64,000 nt of DNA, taken from positions 186,001 through 250,000 of the forward strand of contig UYIL01000003.1 in assembly GCA_900618065.1 (NCBI GenBank), given 5' to 3'. Shown piece after piece: positions 7,651 to 16,197 of this stretch (position 1 is its first letter; every line of letters starts with the position of its first letter). A program made the translations under genes and the position numbers. A model generated the notes under the pieces. It saw nothing but the letters and a program-made list of their open reading frames with translations. It made no database searches and was not told where the DNA came from. The DNA comes from Streptococcus thermophilus. Lineage in GTDB: Bacteria; Actinomycetota; Actinomycetes; Mycobacteriales; Mycobacteriaceae.

Positions 7651-9381
7651 ATGAGCTGGAATGCTGAACGACTTGCGGAAATGATCAGGGAGCTCCGTGC
7701 TTTCGGGGACGACACGACTCTCGTTGAATGTAAAACCGCGGCAGGAGGTGTTCCGGAGGACATCGGTGAGACGTTATGCGCATTCGCCAATATGCCGCAG
7801 GCTGGAGCGATCATTCTCGGGGTTAGCGAGCGAAAAGGTTTTGAAGTTACCGGTATTGACAATCCAGCGGAGATGCAGAAGGCGATTGCCTCGGTCAACC
7901 GTTCTTCAGTGGAGCCAGCCCCGCAGCTCGAGTTCTTTCACCACATAATTGACGGAAAGCACGTTATGGTCGTGGAAGTCACACCGTTGATGCCGACAGA
8001 GAAACCGGCAAGGTTCAAGAACAAGGCATATCTGCGTCAAGCTGACGGCGATTACCAGATGAACTCCAACGATCTAAAGATGTTGGAGCTCTCCGCACTA
8101 ACGGCTAGCCAGCAAACGCACTTCGATTTCCAGATTGTCCTTGGAACCGATACCAGTGTGCTCGACGGCGAGATACTGAGGGACTTTATCCAGTCGGTGC
8201 GCCGGTCTAGAACCCGGCTATCCAGGATTGAAGATGACTCACAGCTGCTCCAAATTGCCAACGTAACCGACAACCAGGGCAATCTTCGTTTGGGAGGTCT
8301 ATATGCGCTCGGTTACCTGCCTCAGTCAGTTGAACCTGCTCTCGGTGCAACTGTCGCGGTGAGACTGGCTCGAGGTGACGGAACGGGCCGCCATAAAAAT
8401 CTAACGGAGATTGAGGGACCACTGCCGGTCATGCTTGTGGAGACCATGAACTGGATCAGACAAAACTCTGACACAGTGAGCAGGTACACGGAGAGTGGCC
8501 ATCTTGTCGATGAACCAGAGTTTCCGCCTTCGGCTATCCGAGAAGTACTGGCGAATGCGCTGGTTCACCGGGATCTGGGGCCATCCGTGGAAGTGGGCAA
8601 GAAAGTGGAGGTCCGAATCACGGAGAAAATGCTTGTTGTGGTCAGTCCGGGTGGTTTGCGTGGATTATCCGCATCCCAGCTGGAAAGCCCGGAGTTGACC
8701 AAAGCCCCTGTAAACAAGCGGCTATACGAGATTGCACGGTATCTGAGGACGCCGGATGGCGAGCGCGTCATCGAGGGCGAGGGTGGCGGAATTCAAGAGA
8801 TTCTCACGGCTACGAGGGAGGCCCGTTTGCCCAAGCCGCAGTTCATCGATAACGGTGTCACGTTGAAAGTGCTATTCCCCCGCGGTTCACGTTTCAGTGA
8901 GATCGACAATCAATGGCTCGAGGATCTGCAAGGACAAGGAAAGTTGCGTCTCGTTCCAATTCAGGAAGATCTACTGGTGAACCTCCGTAGCCAGGGCGGA
9001 GCGACGCTCGAGCGCATCGTACAGATGTATGCGCCGTTGGGCGAGAAAGCATGCAGAAGGATGCTCGATCAGCTCTCGGACAATGAGTTTTTGGATTACG
9101 AAGACGGCGTCTATTACGCCGTCGGAGAGAAGACTCGATCTGACGATAAGGCGCGTCGTAAGAGTACGGACGAGCAGATCTTAAGGTCCTTGGGAAAGAA
9201 CGTTCCTATAGTTTATGAAGCCATTGGTTCGAACGGGTCAGTGACGATAAAGGAGTTGCAGGATAGGACGAGTTTGTCGCCTGCGCAGGTCCGTTACGCA
9301 CTTGATCCGCTCCTGGCGGAGGGATACGTGGTCATGGTCGGGGGTCAGGGGAGAAAGGCCACGGTCTACAGCCGCGCTTAG
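7651..9381 (+). CDS. AlbA-2/Schlafen-domain ATP-binding putative transcriptional regulator
   Basis: 576 residues. The first 130 residues carry the AlbA_2 (Schlafen-type) fold with TTLVECKTAAGGVPEDIGET, CAFANMPQAGAIILGVSE and KAYLRQADGDYQM. Residues about 290-370 hold a GHKL-type ATP-binding part with AIREVLANALVHRDL and VVVSPGGLRGL, as in the COG2865 predicted regulators. The C-terminal 150 residues contain two winged-helix-like stretches, the last with VTIKELQDRTSLSPAQVRYA. The coding sequence is visibly AT-richer than its neighbours, and it stands alone after a tRNA pair, which suggests acquisition. Related proteins occur in defence-rich regions, but no effector is seen here. Confidence 0.8.
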   Translation: MSWNAERLAEMIRELRAFGDDTTLVECKTAAGGVPEDIGETLCAFANMPQAGAIILGVSERKGFEVTGIDNPAEMQKAIASVNRSSVEPAPQLEFFHHIIDGKHVMVVEVTPLMPTEKPARFKNKAYLRQADGDYQMNSNDLKMLELSALTASQQTHFDFQIVLGTDTSVLDGEILRDFIQSVRRSRTRLSRIEDDSQLLQIANVTDNQGNLRLGGLYALGYLPQSVEPALGATVAVRLARGDGTGRHKNLTEIEGPLPVMLVETMNWIRQNSDTVSRYTESGHLVDEPEFPPSAIREVLANALVHRDLGPSVEVGKKVEVRITEKMLVVVSPGGLRGLSASQLESPELTKAPVNKRLYEIARYLRTPDGERVIEGEGGGIQEILTATREARLPKPQFIDNGVTLKVLFPRGSRFSEIDNQWLEDLQGQGKLRLVPIQEDLLVNLRSQGGATLERIVQMYAPLGEKACRRMLDQLSDNEFLDYEDGVYYAVGEKTRSDDKARRKSTDEQILRSLGKNVPIVYEAIGSNGSVTIKELQDRTSLSPAQVRYALDPLLAEGYVVMVGGQGRKATVYSRA

Positions 9382-9431
9382 AGGTTGGAATCTAAGAGTC
9401 AATGAAACTATGAAACGAATGGCTGAAATTC

Positions 9432-9491
9432 GCACTTTCATTCGCAGTTTGACACTTTGATTCTCAGTTTGATGCAAAGTGGGAATCTCAG
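9432..9491. repeat. Operator-like repeats downstream of the AlbA/ATPase gene
   Basis: Two direct copies, GCACTTTCATTCGCAGTTTG (9432-9451) and CACTTTGATTCTCAGTTTGA (9453-9472), and a third, inverted and weaker copy GCAAAGTGGGAATCTCAG (9474-9491). All resemble CACTTTCATTCTCACTTTGA found upstream of the gene at 7572-7591. The rest of 9382-9615 shows no gene. Confidence 0.6.
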
Positions 9492-9615
9492 AGACATGAA
9501 CTAAACCCTTATCGTTCTTCCGGCCTGCAGTTATATCCGCGGTCCACGGGGATCATCAACCTGCCCAAAGTCGCCCGCGCGGTTTTTGGTGGCTTGGCAT
9601 TCGGTGCCGGTAGTT

Positions 9616-10728
9616 CTAGAGGGTTGGCATTTCCCAGCTAGTCACCGCCTGAACTTGGCGGTTCGTTGCTGCATCCGGCATACGTTTGAGCATCCAGTTG
9701 CGCGCTGCCGCTATGCGAGCACCGCCGGTGTGCACAGAGCGCCCAACAAGCCTGGATTGACGCGCAATGTTCTGGCTCCGGCGGAGACGGTGCTCGTCGT
9801 AAGTGCTGAAATCCACACTGCCCTTCTGAAGAAGCCCGGCAAGAACTGCGGCGTCTTCGAGTCCTTGGCACGCGCCCTGCCCGAGGTTCGGCGTCATGGC
9901 GTGGGCCGCATCGCCCACCAGCACCACCTTGCCGGTGTGGTAACTCGGCAGGGGAGACGCTAACTCCTGGATCGGCAGGTACTGGATCGACTCATCCGGC
10001 GTCGAGTCAAGCAAGGCAGGAATGGGCTCATGCCATTGACCGAAGGCGTCCCTCAACTGGCTCAGGGCGGTCTCACCGGGTTGAGCTTCCGGGCCGGTGC
10101 GGACAGCGAACCAGTAGACGCGGCCGTCGTGAAGCGGAACGGCGCCGAATCGAGCGCCTGCGCCCCAGGTTTCGAAGCCGGCGTCGAGTACCGGGCCCTC
10201 GGTGATTGCCCGCCACGCGCTGTAGCCTGCGTAACTGATTTCTGGGCCGTCAAAGCAGCTGCGGCGCACCGTGCTGCGGATCCCGTCTGCACCGACGACC
10301 ACGTCGAACTGTTCTACCGCGCCGTTGGCGAAGGTGACATCACCGGAGCTAGCGTCAACGGCCAATGCTTCGGCGGAGGTGTGAATGCGCGCCTCAGGGA
10401 TGTCGTCGATAAGCAGTGCGTGGAGTTTAGAGCGGTCGAGCGCGAGTGAAGCTTTGGTGACCTCAGCTGGGATATGCGTCAGCCAATTCCCCTGGGGGTT
10501 GCGAATTCCACCCCGTAGAGGGACTTGGTTCTGTTGCAGCTCACGGAAGCGAGCGCCGATGCCTAAAGCATCGAGGGCAGCCAGACCGTTCGGGGCGAGG
10601 GTGATACCGGATCCACCACCGCGCACCTGTGAATGACTTTCGTAAATCTGCACGTCCATGCCGTTGCGGTGAAGTGCCGCGCCCAGTGCAAGACCCGAAA
10701 TACCAGCGCCGATGATGCCTATTCTCAT
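9616..10728 (-). CDS. FAD-dependent aromatic-type monooxygenase
   Basis: 370 residues, the usual size of single-component class A flavoprotein monooxygenases. The N-terminal dinucleotide fold reads IGIIGAGISGLALGAAL; the DG motif is VVGADGIRSTVRR near residue 150; the GD motif is VVLVGDAAHAMTPNLGQGAC near residue 280. These enzymes use NAD(P)H and O2 to hydroxylate aromatic or other activated substrates in the cytoplasm. The substrate cannot be told from the sequence. It is transcribed alone, facing away from the AlbA/ATPase gene. Confidence 0.88.
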   Translation of the reverse strand: MRIGIIGAGISGLALGAALHRNGMDVQIYESHSQVRGGGSGITLAPNGLAALDALGIGARFRELQQNQVPLRGGIRNPQGNWLTHIPAEVTKASLALDRSKLHALLIDDIPEARIHTSAEALAVDASSGDVTFANGAVEQFDVVVGADGIRSTVRRSCFDGPEISYAGYSAWRAITEGPVLDAGFETWGAGARFGAVPLHDGRVYWFAVRTGPEAQPGETALSQLRDAFGQWHEPIPALLDSTPDESIQYLPIQELASPLPSYHTGKVVLVGDAAHAMTPNLGQGACQGLEDAAVLAGLLQKGSVDFSTYDEHRLRRSQNIARQSRLVGRSVHTGGARIAAARNWMLKRMPDAATNRQVQAVTSWEMPTL

Positions 10729-10772
10729 AGTCCACGAGCTTACTGGCCAGCGTGAACGACTCCCCAGCCTGA

Positions 10773-11633
10773 CTATCTCGCGTCAGGCACTGACCCGTCG
10801 ACGAACACGAAGCGGGCATCGCTCATCTCCTCCAGGGCGGCGCGTACGCCCGCGGCGGTTCCGGAATCGGGGTGGTTCATGTGGGCCAGCACGATGGCAC
10901 CGTCGGGCGCGTCCTGGATGCGGGCGGCGACCTGACTTGCGGAAGCTTTGGCTCCGTCATCACCATTGACTGAGAACCCGGCGATGCTCACGCCGAGGTC
11001 GCGGGCAATCTGCACGGCGACATCGTCGTAATGGGCAGTCCCAGAGCGGAACCAGGTCGAATCGGCACCGTAAGAACGCAGCAACTCGCGGTTGACCTCG
11101 ATCTCGTCAATAACCTCGGCGGGAGAGCTCGTACCGGCGATGCCGTAGGCGGATTGGCCATTCACCGACAAGGGTGCGTGGAGGGTGCCGTGGTTTTCGA
11201 GGCGGAAGAGGGGGTCGTCGTGAAGCGTGCGCGTCATGTCAGGATTCTCCTCAATCCAGCGGTGGTTGAGGAAAAGCGTCGCGGGAACGCTGAACTCCCG
11301 AAGCGTATCGACGAGCGCCTCATCTACCCCCATCCCCGTCGGGCCGCCGCACGCGTCAAAGGTCAGGGCGATCGTGTGCGCGCCGGGCGTGGTGGGGACA
11401 GTGTCGGTGATGCCGTCCATGTGCAGATCGAACGTAGTGGGGGTAAGCGTCGCGTAGGTCTCAGCAGATGGCGTGGGGGTGACCGTGGTGGTGCGCGTAG
11501 TGGTCGTCTGGACCGTGCTGGCCTGCGTGTTTCTTGTCGTCCTGGCGCACCCGCCGAGCACGGCGGAACCAGCTGCCACGAATGCGCCGGCGAGAAAGTG
11601 TCCGCGGCTGAACTGCTTATCCACCCGACTCAT
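10773..11633 (-). CDS. Polysaccharide deacetylase-family lipoprotein
   Basis: 286 residues from the ATG at 11633; an upstream in-frame ATG at 11711 would add 26 residues that spoil the signal peptide. The signal sequence ends in the lipobox LGGC. A Thr-rich linker precedes a NodB-type domain with ALTFDACGG, ENHGTLHAP, a WFRSG phrase and VLAHMNHP, which correspond to the metal-binding and catalytic motifs of carbohydrate esterase family 4. It probably removes acetyl groups from cell-wall polysaccharide outside the membrane. It diverges from the CPBP/kinase/regulator operon, with an inverted repeat in the shared promoter region. Confidence 0.8.
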   Translation of the reverse strand: MSRVDKQFSRGHFLAGAFVAAGSAVLGGCARTTRNTQASTVQTTTTRTTTVTPTPSAETYATLTPTTFDLHMDGITDTVPTTPGAHTIALTFDACGGPTGMGVDEALVDTLREFSVPATLFLNHRWIEENPDMTRTLHDDPLFRLENHGTLHAPLSVNGQSAYGIAGTSSPAEVIDEIEVNRELLRSYGADSTWFRSGTAHYDDVAVQIARDLGVSIAGFSVNGDDGAKASASQVAARIQDAPDGAIVLAHMNHPDSGTAAGVRAALEEMSDARFVFVDGSVPDAR

Positions 11634-11677
11634 CGTGATGGGCCATCCACCGGCGCGCAACAAATTGATTCTGGATT

Positions 11678-11694
11678 GTCCCCATACGGGGGAC
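11678..11694. promoter_or_regulatory. Inverted repeat in a divergent promoter region
   Basis: GTCCCCATACGGGGGAC has perfect 6-base arms (GTCCCC/GGGGAC) and lies 36 bases before the CPBP protease start and 45 bases before the deacetylase start. It is placed where a regulator such as the adjacent NarL-type protein could act on both. Confidence 0.45.
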
Positions 11695-11729
11695 GCGGGG
11701 GCAATGGCCAAGCGCGTTGACTACGAGAC

Positions 11730-12398
11730 ATGCGATTTCACACATTCACCTCTTTCAGAATCACACCCGCGATGTGGCTGTTCGCAGCCCTGTATGTGGC
11801 GTGGGGGATCCGGGGATTCTTCATTCGTTTCGACGCGCCAATCGCGATGGCGGTTAACGCCGTCCTCGCGGGGATCGGCGTGTGGGCATTCCGGGAGGTG
11901 ATCGCGCAACACGCACGCGGCCTGGCGCAGACGGCGCGCCAACCGCTCCGGATCGCTGGGATCCTGGCCTTATTCCTCGGGTGGCTGATTGCCGGAAGCG
12001 TCATCTTCAGCATCGCTATCAACCTGATGGGGTTGGCGGAATATGAATTGGAGAATGATGGGGCGGTGGGGGAGATCGTCGTCAAGCAATCGGCGTTGGT
12101 GAGCGTTGCGTGGATGGCAGTGCTCGGGCCGGCCGGGGAGGAGCTGTTCTTCCGCGGGTTTCTCATCCGGTTCTTCGGGCAATGGGCCGCGCCGGGGTGG
12201 GCGATCGTCGCGTCGGCGGTCATCTTCGGGCTCGGGCACGCCAGTGGTGTCAGTGCGGCGGAGCTGATTTTCGTCGTGCCGCACATTTTCGCTGGCCTCG
12301 GGTTCGCGCTGGTCGCGTGGAAGGGTGGTATCGTGCTGTCATTCCTGCTGCATGCGGCGGTGAATACTCTGTCGCTGCTACCGATGCTGATCCCATGA
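11730..12398 (+). CDS. CPBP-family intramembrane metalloprotease
   Basis: 222 residues with about six membrane helices. The three motifs of the CPBP (Abi/Rce1) family are present: GEELFFRG with the paired glutamates and Arg, FGLGHAS, and the terminal HAAVN. These proteins are thought to be metal-dependent proteases inside the membrane; targets in actinobacteria are unknown. The stop overlaps the start of the histidine kinase gene (ATGA), so the protease and the two-component system are cotranscribed and may share a signalling task. Confidence 0.85.
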   Translation: MRFHTFTSFRITPAMWLFAALYVAWGIRGFFIRFDAPIAMAVNAVLAGIGVWAFREVIAQHARGLAQTARQPLRIAGILALFLGWLIAGSVIFSIAINLMGLAEYELENDGAVGEIVVKQSALVSVAWMAVLGPAGEELFFRGFLIRFFGQWAAPGWAIVASAVIFGLGHASGVSAAELIFVVPHIFAGLGFALVAWKGGIVLSFLLHAAVNTLSLLPMLIP

Positions 12399-13438
12399 TG
12401 CGAACACGTCTCCCGTTCATTACCGATATTGCGGTCCCATGCCTGATCGTGGCGCTGCTGTGGATCCCGCGGCCGGAGCACGTCGCGTCCACGGCTGACG
12501 CGGCCCTCGGCGCGGTGTTGTGCGCGCTCGCGGTTGCTGCCACAGCGCTGAGCAGGCGGTTTCCTGCGGCAATGCCGGTGGTGCTGTTCGCGGCGACGGT
12601 CGCTGGGTGGTCTCTGGGGCTGATCCGGGATCCGTTCATCGCGTTCTCGTGGAGCATCATTCCACTAGGCATCCGGCACTGGCGCGCGATCCGCCGCTGG
12701 CTGCCCGTGCTGTGGATCGGCGTCATCGCCAGCCTGGTGATCGCGGTCGACGGTCTGGGGACGCTCGCGGTTGCTCCGGTCGCGGTTCTGGTCAGCCTCA
12801 TCATCGCGGAGACCGAAGGCCGCCAGCGCAACCTCGAGACACGCGAAGCAGAGGCGGCGTTTGCGCACTACACAGCACGCGAGCTTCACGACGGCATCGG
12901 CCACAGCCTCTCCGTCATCCGCGCCGAAGCAGGCGTGGGGCTCATGCTCCCCTCCGTGGCGACGCGCGATGACGTCCGCGACGTGCTCACCCGGATCGAA
13001 TCCCAGGCCGAATCGGCGATGGCGTCTGTCGCGGAGATTGTGGACGTTTATGGCGAAGGCGCAGCTGACGGCGCTGACACGCAGCTGTCCATCCGCGACG
13101 CGATTGCCGCCGACCGGGCCGCCGGCCTGAGCGTCACCGTGCACGGGGCGATTCCTGAGCGGGAGGTTCCCGTGCGCATCGTGCAGGAGATGCTCCGCAA
13201 CGCGCGGAAGCATTCGGCAGACGGGCACTGTGAATTATCGTTCGGGCACAGAGGCGACGAGTGGTTGGTGAGCTGCACTAACGCGGTTTCTTCGCCGCTC
13301 GGTGAGGGCCACGGCCTGAAGAATTTGGAGACCCGCGCCCTCGCCCTCGGCGGTAGCGCGCAGTGGGACATTCACGATGGCGTGTTCCGCATTGAGGTCC
13401 GCGTGCCGGGCCCGTCGCACAGAAAGGCGTGGGCATGA
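12395..13438 (+). CDS. NarL-type sensor histidine kinase
   Basis: 347 residues from the ATG at 12395, which overlaps the protease stop; the open frame extends upstream only inside the previous gene. Four to five membrane helices occupy residues 1-135. The dimerisation and phosphoacceptor motif is ARELHDGIGHSL with His165, of the HisKA_3 type. The ATP-binding part has the N box EMLRNARKHS and a G box EGHGLKNLETRALALGG. There is no extracellular sensory domain, so the signal is probably sensed in the membrane. It pairs with the response regulator that follows. Confidence 0.9.
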   Translation: MMRTRLPFITDIAVPCLIVALLWIPRPEHVASTADAALGAVLCALAVAATALSRRFPAAMPVVLFAATVAGWSLGLIRDPFIAFSWSIIPLGIRHWRAIRRWLPVLWIGVIASLVIAVDGLGTLAVAPVAVLVSLIIAETEGRQRNLETREAEAAFAHYTARELHDGIGHSLSVIRAEAGVGLMLPSVATRDDVRDVLTRIESQAESAMASVAEIVDVYGEGAADGADTQLSIRDAIAADRAAGLSVTVHGAIPEREVPVRIVQEMLRNARKHSADGHCELSFGHRGDEWLVSCTNAVSSPLGEGHGLKNLETRALALGGSAQWDIHDGVFRIEVRVPGPSHRKAWA

Positions 13439-14091
13439 GCGCGAGCATTGTGCTTATCGACGACAACACCGCCCTCCGCGACGCCTACCGCCGCGCCATC
13501 GAACTACACGGGGGCCTTGCGATTGTCGGTGAGGCGAGCAATGGGGCAGAGGGTGCCCGCCTGATTCAAAGGGAGCGTCCCACCATTGCGCTGGTGGATA
13601 TGCGCATGCCGGAGCTGGATGGTTTGGGGGTGCTACGCGCCGTCGATACGCAGGCGACGAAAGTCATCATCTTCACCGCGTTCAATGAGGAGCGCTACGT
13701 CGAGCCAGCTCTGCGCTTGGGCGCATCGGGGTTCCTGCTGAAGAACTCCGCGCCGCGCGACGTTCTCGCAGGTATCGACGCTGTGCTAGGCGGCAACGCG
13801 TGCCTGGCGCCCGAGGTTGCCCGCCGGTTGCTGGACACCATGCAGTCCCGCAGCGAAACCGATGCGGGGCAGCTCTCCCTGGCGCAGGTCGCGTTGAGCG
13901 AGCGCGAACGCGAGGTCATTGCCCTGGTGGCCCGCGGTATGAGCAACCGCGACATCGCCGCCGAGCTGGTCGTGGAGCCCGAGACCGTGCGGACCTATCT
14001 CAAGCGCATCTTTGCCAAAACGGGGATGACGAACCGGACAATGCTGGCCGTGGCGGCCATTGAGGCGGGCCTAGCGGCGCCAAGTAGCTAG
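13435..14091 (+). CDS. NarL/LuxR-type response regulator
   Basis: 218 residues from the ATG at 13435, which overlaps the kinase stop; a GTG two codons earlier is also in frame. The receiver domain has the acidic pair IDD at the start, phosphoacceptor Asp55 in LVDMRMPE, and a Lys in FLLKNSAP. The C-terminal LuxR helix-turn-helix runs LSEREREVIALVARGMSNRD to VRTYLKRIF. It is the partner of the kinase upstream. Its stop codon overlaps the stop of the convergent next gene on a shared CTAG. Confidence 0.92.
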   Translation: MSASIVLIDDNTALRDAYRRAIELHGGLAIVGEASNGAEGARLIQRERPTIALVDMRMPELDGLGVLRAVDTQATKVIIFTAFNEERYVEPALRLGASGFLLKNSAPRDVLAGIDAVLGGNACLAPEVARRLLDTMQSRSETDAGQLSLAQVALSEREREVIALVARGMSNRDIAAELVVEPETVRTYLKRIFAKTGMTNRTMLAVAAIEAGLAAPSS

Positions 14092-15383
14092 TTGCGGCGC
14101 TTGGGAAGTTCGCCACCGTGCCAATCGTGGAAGTGATTGCGGTGGGTTTCCAACAGAGCGTCGTCGTTGTGGAACGTCGCGTAGTACTCCGGGTCAATGT
14201 GCGTGGCCTGAGTGTAGATGCCCGAGAGCACAGTGGGGCCTGAACCGGGGTAGCGACCGTCACGCTCGTAGATTTCCTCGACGACGCTGATGAAGTACTC
14301 GATCTGCTCATCGGTGGTGCGCTGGATCTGGGAGGTAATGCCGCGCTGATCCTTGTACGGGCCCTGACCGGTCTCGTAAATGCCATTGGGACCGAACTTG
14401 CGCGCGATGAACTTCTCGACGGCTTCTCGCGGGGAGGAAACGAACGGGGGAGCGAGTGTCTCGAAATACTCTGGCAACCCGACCGGGTTAGGCACCTTGA
14501 ACGGGCCAGCTTGCTCATAAGTGAAGCCGAAGCCCTTGTGTCCCTGCTCCGCGAAACCGCCCAGCAGCGCGTCAACGTTGATGCCGCCGTAAAGCCATCC
14601 ACCAAGGCCCGCCGCCTGGAGTGCCAGCTGAGCGTTGTACGGGATGAGGCTCAACTCATGGTTGGCCATCTTGTACAAATAGGACTCAAAGAACGAGTAT
14701 GGCACCTTCGCTTCCGGGTTGAGGTGACCGCTTTCGAGCAACTTCTCGGGCTTACCGACGGGCTTGTCCGAAACGTCATCCCACAGCAGCGTCCCCTCAC
14801 CGGAGAGAAGGCTGAGCAGGTTCAACCCGTACTCCGACGAGTCAAGAATCGGAACGATCAGGGTCGTGCCCGGCTGCAGGGCAGTCCACCAGTTGTGCTT
14901 GTCGATGAAGCCCCACTCGGCGGGGAGGCGCACGGGTTCGTCGGAAAGCTTGACCAGATTGTTCTTGGCATGGCCGACGTAGTCCTCAAGCGTTCTGGAC
15001 TCGGCGATCGCTGCGACAGTGTCGGATGACAAGTTGCGCGTCTGCGAGATGTACGTGCCGGAATCGTCGGTGATGAGGACTTCGCTCGACTCGATTCCGG
15101 CACCACTAGGAGCGGTGCGGCCGAGGTAACGAACGATGTAGTTCGCGCCAGCCTCCGGGTCACCCGACGCTGTGTGCGGCATGCCCAGGTTGAAACCGGT
15201 CACTCCGAGGGATGCGAAAGCGAGGAGGGCGCGCTCGTCGTCGGACAGCGGAACGGGTTCGAAGGGCGACTCGTACTTCAACGGGCCGTCAGGGATGACG
15301 GCACCGAGACCGACCCGACGGGAACGGCGGCCGGCGAGTGCGTCAAAGAGCCCGAATTCTTGCGCCGATTGAGGGATGATCAC
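14088..15383 (-). CDS. Uncharacterised protein, possibly nitroreductase-fold
   Basis: 431 residues, no signal peptide or membrane helix. The beginning (GRRSRRVGLGAVIPDG, then PLSDDERALLAFASLGVTG) and a later ALQAAGLGGWLYGG recall nitroreductase-superfamily proteins, which reduce substrates with FMN and NAD(P)H, but no full set of FMN-binding residues can be called by eye. It follows a YdhR-like monooxygenase gene by 92 bases on the same strand, so a small redox operon is plausible. The assignment is tentative. Confidence 0.45.
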   Translation of the reverse strand: MIIPQSAQEFGLFDALAGRRSRRVGLGAVIPDGPLKYESPFEPVPLSDDERALLAFASLGVTGFNLGMPHTASGDPEAGANYIVRYLGRTAPSGAGIESSEVLITDDSGTYISQTRNLSSDTVAAIAESRTLEDYVGHAKNNLVKLSDEPVRLPAEWGFIDKHNWWTALQPGTTLIVPILDSSEYGLNLLSLLSGEGTLLWDDVSDKPVGKPEKLLESGHLNPEAKVPYSFFESYLYKMANHELSLIPYNAQLALQAAGLGGWLYGGINVDALLGGFAEQGHKGFGFTYEQAGPFKVPNPVGLPEYFETLAPPFVSSPREAVEKFIARKFGPNGIYETGQGPYKDQRGITSQIQRTTDEQIEYFISVVEEIYERDGRYPGSGPTVLSGIYTQATHIDPEYYATFHNDDALLETHRNHFHDWHGGELPKRRN

Positions 15384-15475
15384 CTGCTGGTTGTGCGGAT
15401 TATCCGCGATGGTAATGGGGGAATTCCTTGGGTGGTGCTAGATGAATGGGGGCGCGGTGGACGTCGAAAAGCGAA

Positions 15476-15799
15476 CTAGGCGTTCTCGCGCGCGAGGGTG
15501 GCGAAGGTCTGCTTGGAGAAATCCTCCTCAACCTCCCAGTACTGGACATCAATGTTGGAGTTGCCCAGATCCGTCAGCGACTGCACCAGCGGGCCCTCGC
15601 CCCACTGCTTGGCGTTGTCGATGTTGTCAAAGAGGTAGAAGGATGCGCCGCGGCCATTGCCCGGCTGGGAGGTCCAGACCTTCCAGACGAGGCCCGGGAT
15701 CGCCTGCAGATCCGGGATGGCCTGTGTGAAGCCATCGCGGATTTCCTGGTCGGTGAACTCGTACGGGCTGTCGAAGGTGACGGAGAGAAGAGTGGACAT
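15476..15799 (-). CDS. YdhR-family putative monooxygenase
   Basis: 107 residues with the dimeric alpha-beta barrel pattern of the YdhR family, including IPGLVWKVWTS and a GRGASFYLFDNIDNAKQW stretch. YdhR-like proteins resemble antibiotic-biosynthesis monooxygenases; their physiological substrates are not established. The gene is first in a likely two-gene unit with the nitroreductase-like gene. Two copies of a GGTCTAT motif lie upstream and may control it. Confidence 0.75.
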   Translation of the reverse strand: MSTLLSVTFDSPYEFTDQEIRDGFTQAIPDLQAIPGLVWKVWTSQPGNGRGASFYLFDNIDNAKQWGEGPLVQSLTDLGNSNIDVQYWEVEEDFSKQTFATLARENA

Positions 15800-16197
15800 T
15801 GTGAAAACCTTTCTGAACCAATCGGTCTATAAGTTAGGGCTCTCACTGTACAACTTGGTCTATGAATTGCAAGGGGCTGAACCGAATTACACTCACGGCA
15901 GGTTCGGGCTAACTCTGGCGACTTTGAGATCCCGGTGCGGCCGCGTGCTGCGTGTAGCGTTCGGCGCGCGGGCATGAGCTCAGTGCCAGGGCGCCGCGTT
16001 CGCAATGCAAAGGCGAGAGGTGCGGTTCCATTACGCTCCAAAAAGGGAACCGGTCAGCCGCAAAAGGCAAACCGATTCATGTTCTTCCTCGACATCGCTG
16101 TCAGTAACCGACAGGCGCTCTTAGTTAACCTTTACGTTATACTCATCAAGCAATTGCGCAATCCTCCCACAGCAGATCACGAGGCGGTCTACGAAGC
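15800..16197. other. Intergenic region with a direct repeat upstream of the YdhR-like gene
   Basis: No gene is supported. CGGTCTATAAGTT (15823-15835) and TGGTCTATGAATT (15856-15868) form a direct repeat 33 bases apart, about three helix turns, consistent with tandem sites for one regulator of the minus-strand pair. An AT-rich stretch near 16117-16145 probably holds the promoter of the glycosidase gene. Confidence 0.4.

Noticed and set aside
7447..9615. Prophage or integrative element next to tRNA-Ala
   Set aside because: No integrase gene and no duplication of the tRNA 3' end was found around the AlbA/ATPase gene.
12110..12394. N-terminal extension of the histidine kinase frame
   Set aside because: It lies inside the CPBP protease gene in another frame; the ATG at 12395 overlapping the protease stop is the natural start.
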